Origin: Paraconiothyrium sp. Pb-2020
Taxonomy: Eukaryota; Ascomycota; Dothideomycetes; Pleosporales; Didymosphaeriaceae
Assembly (NCBI GenBank): GCA_022419385.1
Contig: JAJUBI010000001.1
Coordinates: 558,001-622,000, forward strand
Length of the DNA: 64,000 bases
Direction of reading: 5' to 3'
Below, piece after piece: positions 55,701-64,000 of the stretch. The position numbers and the translations under genes are program-made. The notes under the pieces are model-generated. The model was given only the letters and a program-made list of their open reading frames with translations. It was not told where the DNA came from and ran no database searches. The stretch's first letter is position 1. Every line of letters begins with the position of its first letter.

Positions 55701-58700
55701 CCGATGCTTTGCTTTTCTCTTCCGTCCAAACCGCGCGTGTCATTTTCGCCGCGTGATGGACGGACGTGCCTCTGTGGATTCCAGCTCCTGGGCATGTCGG
55801 AGCGGATACGGCGCTAGTGGTTCCTTGACGAACAGGTGTTCGATCCGCCGTCTCCGCTTGCGCTTCCACTTGCGGTGCCCGTGCCTCGCGGGTTCGGTCG
55901 CCTGCAGCAATGCCCACTATAGTGCGGGATGAAACGAAAAGAGGTTGTGCAAGGTTGTGCGGGAGAATGTTCTCGTCGATTGCCTCTCTTTCCATGGAAG
56001 CCGCTTGGAGCCAAGTATTGACTCAATCAAGAATACGACGCAAATGAGTCGAAGAGGCAATGAATGAGTCCGAACTGCATCATTCCTTGCGCTCGTGCTC
56101 CAAGCAGGAAATGCGTTCACGAAAAGTGCGCCTCACCGGCGAGGCATCATCGGTCACGCGCCTCGTTGCCTTCCAAGCCTTGCACTGCACCCTCTTTATC
56201 GATACCCTCCACGCCCTATCGCATCTCTCCACACCCTCCCGCAGGCCCTGCATCTCTCCCCCTTGCATCCCAGCAAACCACGTATACACCATCCACACAG
56301 CAGTCACCCATTTCCGCAACCAATATTTCACAGCGTAAAGAAAAACCCACCTGCGGCTGGCCTTATGATCCTTTTCTCGCAGTATCTCGACGCAAGAAGC
56401 AACGATGCGCAGAAGCGCGGAGCCTCCGAGCCGGCTCCCGGCGTGCAGACAAGTGTCCAGGCTCGGCTCGGAGCCCCGTCCGTCAGACGCAACGCAATCG
56501 CGGGCAAGGCTGACGATCGCCCCTGTGGTGCTGCGCCGATCTGCGAGCTTTTCTTCTTTTGAGGAACCATCGTTTTGTCGCGACCAGGCGAAGCCGAGGG
56601 CTAGGAAAAATTGCTGTAGGTCGCTGGAGTCACCCGTCATGTGGCGTGGGGCGGTTTGCCTAGATAGTGTGTAGACTTGCAGGGAGGCTTGGACAACTAT
56701 GGAAGGGCTATACTTGGAAGATGATTATAACGGCGCAAGGCTCGGGGGCGCCGGTTTACTTCGCTGAGTATGTATTTGCAAGGACCGCTTGAAACTTTCG
56801 AATGGTCGTGGGAGTGGTGGCCTTGTAACAGCTTGCTGGACGAGTGAAGTTGTAAAGTTCACCGGTGTCTCGATTGGGTAGATAGGTGTTGGGTCAAAGT
56901 GTGAAGGGAAATCGAGGTAGGTCTCTGTTACGTATGGTAGGCTTTAGGTACTACGCTCCTGTCCACACCGCATCGAACACCTGCTGTAGCTGATGAACTG
57001 GGCGAGCTATTCACGGTCCAAACGAACAAAGCAACCACAGGAGATGCCAGACTCTCTGCCTTCTTTTTCAATTTAGGGTCGAGCCTTTCGAAACTGCGTC
57101 GCCTCTAGCAGAGATTTGCTAATTGCAACGAGTTCTAACGCCAAATTCGGAAGCTGGTTGCCGTAAGTCTTTTACAAGTCCTTACACGGAGGCTCAACGA
57201 AGACATTTCCGTTATAATTCGACAGAGTTCAAAATCTGTAAAATGCTATACTCCACACTGTCACTAAGGTTCCAATGCGCATCTTGACCAGCCCATCTGG
57301 GGGTTTTGTACCATAGGGACACAGTACAATGTATTGCTTTTGAAGCATAATTAAGCTTCGTTGCAGTGATTCAGTGTTCAAAATGTAACTACAACTCCCG
57401 TGACATACGTCCCCATGGAACCTGCCACACCCCCAAATATTGTCGTCATGACAACAGTGTTCGGTTCTCATGTATAGCACTGCAACGGCCCGTCCCGAAC
57501 CACATCACCTTCCATGCCATGTTTCACGCTTGTTCGGGACTTCTCCAGCCTCACCTAACCTCGCCTCCATCAAGTCGACCGTTTCAGGCCTCCATCTCCT
57601 CATCCACTATGAGCGCTTCTCGTTACACGCCATTAACGCAGCCGCAGCATTTGTGCCTAACCACGTGATTTTGACGCTGAATCTCCAGTATGTTTCAAAT
57701 ATAGGTGATAGTGTGCAGTCAGGTCTCTTTCCTAACTTCGTGTGCTTGTGTCTTTGCACCGCAAGGCATGCAGCGTCCACAGAGAGGACCTGAACAAGCC
57801 CCTTCACGGTCAGATTCCAATCCCAATGATAGGACCACAGTAACGGGAGCATGGTTCATTGCCTCAGGCATTTGCAGCCATGGCGCCCCCAAATTTCGCA
57901 ATGCATGCCCTAATTGAGCCAGCCGATAGCACCAAGAATTACAAAGCCACACGAACATACCGGCGGACCGCCATTCCGAATGACGAGTCTTTGTACTACA
58001 AGACTGTTTATGTATAGACGTCCAAGTGGGATGAACGATGCCACAAGGATTCTGAGACACAGTCAGCAGCCAGCCACAGCCCTACGACCCAAGCAATCAT
58101 CGACGTGCAGCACTCGGGGTCCGGTGTCCGTAGCCCTGGGAACAGGCGAGAGACAGGCAACCGTCTGACCGCGCAATCGTGCAGTGAGGTTAACGGCGCA
58201 GCACATGAAACTCGGTACCTCTGTGACGCGGGCCTGCAACGACGGTCCCCAGGGCGTTTGACCGGTTTGCAGCACATGTGACTGTTGATTAGCCCAACCC
58301 GGATGAGGACGGCAATGTGGTCTTGTGAAAGGGGCACATACGGTGACGCAGCGCAACTGCTGTAACGGTCTTGCGATTCGAGCAACGCAAGCCTCTAACA
58401 TGAACTAGGACTGAGACGCGTGTACATCAGTAACGCTTCTCGTATATGCTGTTTCAAGCCGCGGAGCTTCAAATAATTCCGTGCCCTACACAACTCAGCT
58501 GCCTAATCCTCCTACACGTGGCTTCCCTCATAGCAGAGCACGCGCAGCATGCCATGCACATCACAACGTGGCCGCACATACCATCTATTTCATAGCCCCC
58601 ATGGACGTACCCCAGTCTCTTGCAAAGCCGTGGACATCCGTGCTCACCAACGCATCAGCTTGGCTTTTCGGCCTTGCGCCCTTCGAGGATCGCCAGGCAC

Positions 58701-59278
58701 CCTTGGCCGTCAGCAGCTGACGGCCAACCTTCCAGAAGGTTTCCAATCTGGACAATGGCAGTAGCGAGCTGTGATAGGCCAGCCAGGCGTTTTAACAGGC
58801 TCCATGGGCGTTTGCGATAAATACCGGTGGTAGGGCGTAAGTGTGCGCTGGTTGGTCGTTAGGAGGCCGAACTGCGCATTGAGAAGCGAAGTGACCCAAT
58901 GTAGCGGCGCGAATGGGCATGCCCTGCTGCCGTATCCCCCTAACCGCTATTTCCAAACGTTTGGCCCCATTGTTACTTCGCGATGTGGCCACGAGCGCAG
59001 ACGCGTGCTCTGGGCCGCCCCATTGCCCGAAAGAGGCTTATCGCGCGAGATGCGCCTTGCCGTTGAAGTTTGGGGAGCGTCCCAACGATCTCTTGTTATT
59101 TGTGGATGACATAGATTGGGTGTGGGCGTGGTGGAAAGGGGACACGGGAGGCGATGGGTGTCAAGTGGGGGCTGGGGGCGATGCGTCGTTGCTTCCCGCA
59201 ACCCCGCTATTTGCGACGGACATCTGTTGATGAGAAACGTGACTGGCCATCCCACGTTCCACCTCGTCTGTTGCCGTC
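52750..59278. other. Gene-poor region, 6.5 kb
   Basis: No coding region could be supported. Open frames of 120-186 codons exist on both strands (for example 53944-54348 plus, 55564-55995 minus, 56080-56640 minus), but none shows a domain, a consistent splice partner or codon choices distinct from its shadow frames. Parts are CpG-rich (52800-53450) and compatible with unconstrained or long regulatory DNA. A non-coding RNA or a heavily interrupted gene cannot be excluded. Confidence 0.5.
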
Positions 59279-61545
59279 ATGACATGCGTCATTTGTCACG
59301 ATGCTCTTATGTTTCCTGAGAAGGGCGAGATTGAGAGGATCGAACGTCCAGTTTCAGACCTGCAAGAGTCTGCCCGCACCTGCAAGTATTGCCGTGTCAT
59401 CCTCTGCATCTTCGATGAGATAGATATAGAGACTATTGGCTCCTTTTTCATCATACCCGCCATTGATTGGGGGGCATTGATGCCATGGGCTCCACGTGGA
59501 AGTATCATATTGAACATCACCTGGAAGCCGGACCACCCCATTAGAGAAGCGAAAGTAAGAAGCTGGGTGGCCTTCGCTATTCGTAATTTGGCTGGTATGT
59601 TTGTGGGGGAGTGGCTTGATATCTGCCTGTCTGAGCTAGTCTAGGCGTCCGCGAGACCGATTACGAAAGTATCCTTGTTCCAGGAGTTGTCAATACAGGC
59701 TCCGACGCTTCCATCGCCTGGGTGACCGAGAAGATCAAGGATTGTAAAGAATCGCATAGGAAGTGCAATGTGCATACGCATGGTGCGCTTCCTGACCGCG
59801 TCGTCAAGATTAGTCGAGCCGGTTCTGCAAAGGCAAATCCTGGTGAGAATTGGTATGAGTCCGACGTGAGTCTGTATGAAACGTGCGATGAAAATTTACC
59901 GTATGCGGCCCTGAGCCACCGTTGGGGCGACGAGCAGCCGCTCCGTCTACTGAAGGAGAACCTCGATTCATTTCGAAAGAATATTGAGTGGTCCAAACTG
60001 CCGAAAACATTCCAAGACGCGATTGTCTTTGCCCGTAAACTCGGAATCGAGTACATTTGGATCGACTCGCTGTGTATCATCCAAGACAGTAAGGAGGACT
60101 GGTTCGAACAATCAGGCAAGATGGCGGGTATCTATGAGGATGCAACTGTTACATTAGCGGTATGTTATATGGTTATAGATATTAGATCTCGCAGGGACCT
60201 TGCTAACTTGAAATCGTCGGCTAAGGCAACCGTTGCCAATAACGGACGCGAAGGCTGTTTCGTCGAGCCTTCACCTTACCTCCGAGGTTGCGTGACCGAT
60301 GGTAAGACCAAGATATTGATAGACGGAAACGAGCAGAGGATCAAGCAACTTGTAGCCGATGCCAGCGTTGATTTACCTGTCGTCTATGTCAGGCAAGACA
60401 CAGAACATCAAAGTCCAGGTCACTGGACGTCCAACACGCTGCCACTCCTTACGAGGGGGTGGGTGTGTCAGGAACGGCTGTTATCCCCACGCATTATACA
60501 CTTCGGGTCTGTCGACTTGATCTGGGAATGCAACGAAAGACTGCACTGCCACTGTGGATATTATCAGCCAAGCGGGAGTCGCAATCCGATTTCACATCCA
60601 ATCAAACCCCAGCACGCGACATGTCTAATCGCCAATGGTGATGAGAGTTACGGTTTGCATTCTCGATGGGTTCAGCTCACCGAAGAATACACTGCCCTGG
60701 ATCTGACGTTCGCATCAGATCGAATCGCTGCGATTGCGGGCGTGGCAAAGCAATTTCGACGTGGGTTGAAGAACAAGACATACCTGGCAGGGCTTTGGGA
60801 GGAGAGCCTCGTTACGGGCATGACATGGCAGCGAGCTTGTCCCAGAGAGAAGAGAACACGTCCTGCCGAGACGTCGGAAGGACCGTCTTGGTCGTGGCTG
60901 TCGGTGACCGGACCGATTAAGTACCCAACATCGCGATATGTAGGACAGGCACCTGGCACCCCTCCGATCGTTGAACATGTATCCTTTCGACACGACAACG
61001 ATCTAGAATTCATGAAGCTCTGGGGAGGCGCAGTCACATTACATGGCAAACTTGTTGAGGCTAAATTACGCATACTTTATACCTCTAACGGTCTTCGGTC
61101 TACTGTATTCGCACCAAGCTGGGAAGGAATGTACGACGTGGAGTTGGATTACGAACCAGACGAAGACGAATTACACCGTGTTTGGAGAACTGTACACCCG
61201 CGCTGGTCTCAAAAAGCCTTTGGAGGAGACGCAGGCGAAGTCTATCCTCTTCCAGACAATGAAGACATGGACGAAACACTGCCATTTTATATGGAACAGG
61301 AAGACTACATCGGCACGAAACAGTCTATCAACGAAGTATACTGCTTCTGGATGGGTGTTCGGATAGAGGAGGGAGGTCGACATGCGATGTTCTTGGTGTT
61401 GGACTGTAAGGATAAGTCCAAACGCATGTACACTCGACTAGGACTAGGACTGTGCTCGCCAGAGGCGACTTTGCTTCGGGGCGAAGGAGCGAGTATGTAT
61501 GAAGTTCCTGTGCTCCACGATACGCAGAGTATCACAATCATTTGA
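59279..61545 (+). CDS. HET-domain protein with N-terminal Cys-pair module
   Basis: Exons 59279-59594, 59645-60159 and 60226-61545; 716 aa. The N-terminus MTCVICHDAL...TCKYCRVIL has two C-x2-C pairs, as in the zinc-ribbon-like start of many long HET proteins. The HET domain (about 190-350) has YAALSHRWGDEQPL, YIWIDSLCIIQDSKEDW and LTRGWVCQERLLSPRIIHF. The second intron (60160-60225, 66 bp) has GTATGT, GCTAAC and AAG sites and is a multiple of three, so it hides inside an uninterrupted frame; removing it restores DATVTLA/ATVANNGREGCF, the usual family wording. The C-terminal 350 residues include GPSWSWLSVTGPIKYP. Unknown partner; convergent with HUS1, 124 bp apart. Confidence 0.9.
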
Positions 61546-61669
61546 GTCAAGGGTACCTTGGCGCAATCTCAATCGATTGATACTACGTTGCTCGCAAACA
61601 CAAGTCTCGCGTGAGCTGATATCTATATCGTAACATCGTAAGGCGTTAATCGTGGGGTGATCGGACAGC

Positions 61670-62938
61670 CTATGCGCTGTACGAACTGATGTAATACTGA
61701 TTTGTGGTCAGTAACAATTGTGAGTGTGGGCTTCGAATAATGTGCCAACGTACTGTCAAAACCGACTCATCTTCGCCACCGTCAGTTGGTAAATACACGT
61801 ATAGGATCAGTGCATGTTCATGACAAAAGCCTGCTCTGTGTCAGCATGTCAAGATGCACGCAAATCGCGTGGGATTGTACTCACAAGCAATGACCCTCCC
61901 ACCTAGCCTTCCAACACTCATGACCTTCCCCCAGTCCTTGCCGTCTATCCGCACTGAGGCCCAGCCTTCCTCGCTACGGCCGTCTGCACTACCCAGCAGC
62001 TTCATACGCGTACTCGGGTGTTCTGCGATGCCGATATCGCCGTTGGCCACCTGACTAGGGTCCAGCTCCGGATTTGCAAGATCAGTCCACACAGAGGATA
62101 TGCTCATTGCGTCGGTCTTGATGCTTATTCTGAGGCAGCCGTGCATGTTGGCGGCCAGCTCTAGTCTGGTCCTGCTGGCCGTAGTACCTGCGCTTGTCCT
62201 GCCTCCTGCTAGGGCTAACTTTGTGAATCTGTCACTAATGCTCTTAAGCTGCATCAGCGGGGGCAGGATGATGTGGACGTCTGGTTCGCGCGTCTGTGGT
62301 TCGTGGAGGCCAGACACAGTATCGGGGGCCAACACTCTGACGGGTACCTCTTGGGTAATGATGGTCTCTCTATTTCCGCCAAACTGATCGTCAAACATTG
62401 TATCATCATCGCGGTTTCCACCCGTAGGGAAGCCAGAATACGAATTGTTGGACGAGCTTGTGGAGATGGTAAGGGCAAGCAATGGTATGTTGTCCTTCTT
62501 CGTAAGGCGTATCTGAGCCGACGTGGCGTTCGACGCAGACTTGAGAGCGCGATTGAGCGGACCAAGTGGCACTTCGAGGTTGATCACATTGTTGGCGGCG
62601 GATTGGACGGCGTACGTATCAAAGATGGTATCCTTCTCAGGGTTAGGTCGAGCAAGCGGGAAGCGTGAACGGGCTTACGATGGAGAGCACACTGCAGATA
62701 GTTAACAAGTGCCTTCACAAGGGTATCGCAGCATGGTAACTCACGCCCACACCTGCGTGCCTTGCTCCGGTATGATGGTGAAGCATACCTGATCGTCGCT
62801 GAGTTTGAGCCAGGCGAGCGGACCTAGCGAGTTGAGGGATGCCGTAAGTTCTGCAGCAGTTAGCCGTGAACCTACTTCCTCCGTTCCAGGCTTACTCGTG
62901 AAGGTATGTATATTATGAATCTGTGCCTTAAAGCGCAT
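61670..62938 (-). CDS. HUS1: Hus1, 9-1-1 DNA-damage checkpoint clamp subunit
   Basis: PCNA-like subunit of the Rad9-Hus1-Rad1 clamp loaded at damaged DNA. Exons 62938-62896, 62850-62745, 62691-62679 (13 bp), 62632-61885, 61830-61754 and 61696-61670; 337 aa. Signatures: MRFKAQIHNIHTFT/LTASLNSLGPLAWLKL, FTIIPEQGTQVWA, then via the 13-base exon VLSI/DTIFDTYAVQSAANNVINLEVPLGPLNRALKSA, and C-terminal LTYYISSYSA. The first intron (62895-62851, 45 bp) is in frame with GTAAGC, GCTAAC and CTGCAG; keeping it would insert 15 residues absent from the family. A Ser/Asn/Gly-rich insertion (about 115-155) is probably disordered. Confidence 0.92.
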
Positions 62939-63121
62939 CGTGGCGGCATGGGAATCGAGACGCGTCGGCGCGTTGCAGTAAACGAAATTGCGGGGGCGCA
63001 CGAGCCATCCCCACCATTTATCGTTCTTTCGACCGGAGTGTAGCACTCACGACAATATAGGATACACAAGCTTTCACAGAATCCACTATTTCCTTACTAT
63101 CTGGCTCTAGTATATGCAGAT

Positions 63122-64000
63122 CTATCTGCTCTCCGCCTCAAGCCATACTGCGCTCCGAGGCGAACTCATCTCTCCGATTCCCACCGTACTACTCCTTACA
63201 TCTGGCACTACCACAATACACTCCCCATACGTCAGGTAGTCTGTTTCGCAACTCAGAGTCTCTTCTTCCGTCCCATCTTTCTTCTTGTCATCGTCGCTCT
63301 TGGGTGCGATTCTTGCGCGGATTTCCACGTTGGGAAGTAGCGCCGTGCCAGGTCTCAAAGGTATTAGCATAATGGGGAACTTATGCATCTCATCCTCTTT
63401 GGCTGTGAAGTGAGTGCGACGCTGGCCGGCAACAAGCCAAGTGTCAGAACTCGCTTCTAGCGTGTAGACAAAGTCAATAGTATCGTCAGGGTTCGAGAGG
63501 TTGGCGGCTGATAGAAGGCTGCTTTGGGTGCACCAGCGGCGGGTGTGTTTGATGCTGAGTTCGGTCATGAGAGGTTGGCCCACCACTGCGATTGGTGAGC
63601 CGTGTGACGATGAAATTTGTTCTGATACTAGCGATAGCGAGGCTGTGTGCAGGATGTGCGTTTGCGGTATAGATACGGTTATGATCATGCGCCGAGGCGG
63701 GTAAGGCGAGGGTGGAGTAGCACCGGAGACGGGCAGTTCGGGATCCATTGTCCTTGGCAGAAGGACTGATCTGTTACTCTAGAGATATATTAGCAATAGT
63801 CAATATCAAGAACTCTACGATTAACTTACCTGGTGCCACTTTTGGAGCCAAGTGTGAGTGTCCTCTCGAACCGTCTCCGGTAGACTTTCGATGCACTCTT
63901 CCCAGCCCAGCTCGTCATACGGTCCTATATCAACCTGCTGCAACAGGGCAATTCTTTCGAATTGAGGGGGCAAGATCCGATGCCTAAGCCGGTCCGTAAA
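63122..64000 (-). CDS. TRS130: TRAPP II subunit Trs130 (TRAPPC10), C-terminal part
   Basis: Only the last 275 codons lie in the window; the gene continues past the right edge. Exons here are 64000-63830 and 63778-63122 with a 51-bp intron. After WLQKWHQ, the segment PPRRMIITVSIPQTHILHTASLSL and VGQPLMTELSIKHTRRW match the conserved C-terminal beta-rich domain of Trs130/TRAPPC10, which helps TRAPP II act as exchange factor for Ypt31/Rab11 at the trans-Golgi. Its stop is 184 bp upstream of the HUS1 start on the same strand. The ATG at 63748 (MDPELP) is internal, not the start. Confidence 0.85.

Noticed and set aside
56080..56640. 186-codon minus-strand frame with an ATG
   Set aside because: No recognisable domain; several overlapping frames on both strands have similar length, as expected in GC-rich non-coding DNA.

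Overview
The window is nuclear DNA of a filamentous ascomycete (Pezizomycotina). Genes lie on both strands, carry many short GT-AG introns (mostly 45-80 bp) with CTAAC/CTGAC-like branch points, and belong to typically fungal families: Zn2Cys6 regulator, HET-domain proteins, S28 peptidase, secreted tyrosinase, bicupin oxalate decarboxylase, GH2. A dothideomycete such as a member of Pleosporales is my best guess, but nothing here proves it. Coordinates come from splicing by eye.

Region 1 (1-15.0 kb) is metabolic: a truncated S28 peptidase, an amidase, an MFS exporter, a divergently placed Zn2Cys6 factor, an orphan domain fragment, an alpha-arrestin with a PPPY tail, an unknown acidic protein, a secreted tyrosinase with a glycosylatable Gly/Pro repeat, and an alpha/beta hydrolase. 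Region 2 (15.0-24.6 kb) opens with a MITE-like inverted repeat containing TTAGGG-like sequence. It then has SEC22, an ASXH-domain nuclear protein, a second arrestin-fold protein, a DUF1275 membrane protein and a secreted oxalate decarboxylase. Region 3 (25-38 kb) is more accessory: a coiled-coil protein divergent from an Hsp70-like ATPase, a broken C2H2-type zinc-finger gene, a sugar transporter frameshifted in a C8 run, and an RS-rich CCCH protein. Region 4 (39-52.8 kb) has a basic coiled-coil protein, secreted GH2 beta-galactosidase, a HET protein, a HAD dehalogenase, MAK16 and MSS1 sharing a 229-bp promoter, and a TATA-driven transcript with tandem tiny ORFs. Region 5 (52.8-59.3 kb) is a 6.5-kb gene-poor stretch. 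Region 6 (59.3-64 kb) has a second HET protein, HUS1 and the 3' end of TRS130.

Housekeeping genes (SEC22, MAK16, MSS1, HUS1, TRS130) are interleaved with accessory genes; I see no convincing biosynthetic cluster. The most unusual signal is at 52237-52406 (minus strand). Two ORFs of 7 and 8 codons encode the same GRGGYN peptide and differ only at synonymous sites apart from one inserted Ala. They lie downstream of a consensus TATA box in a long pyrimidine-rich leader.
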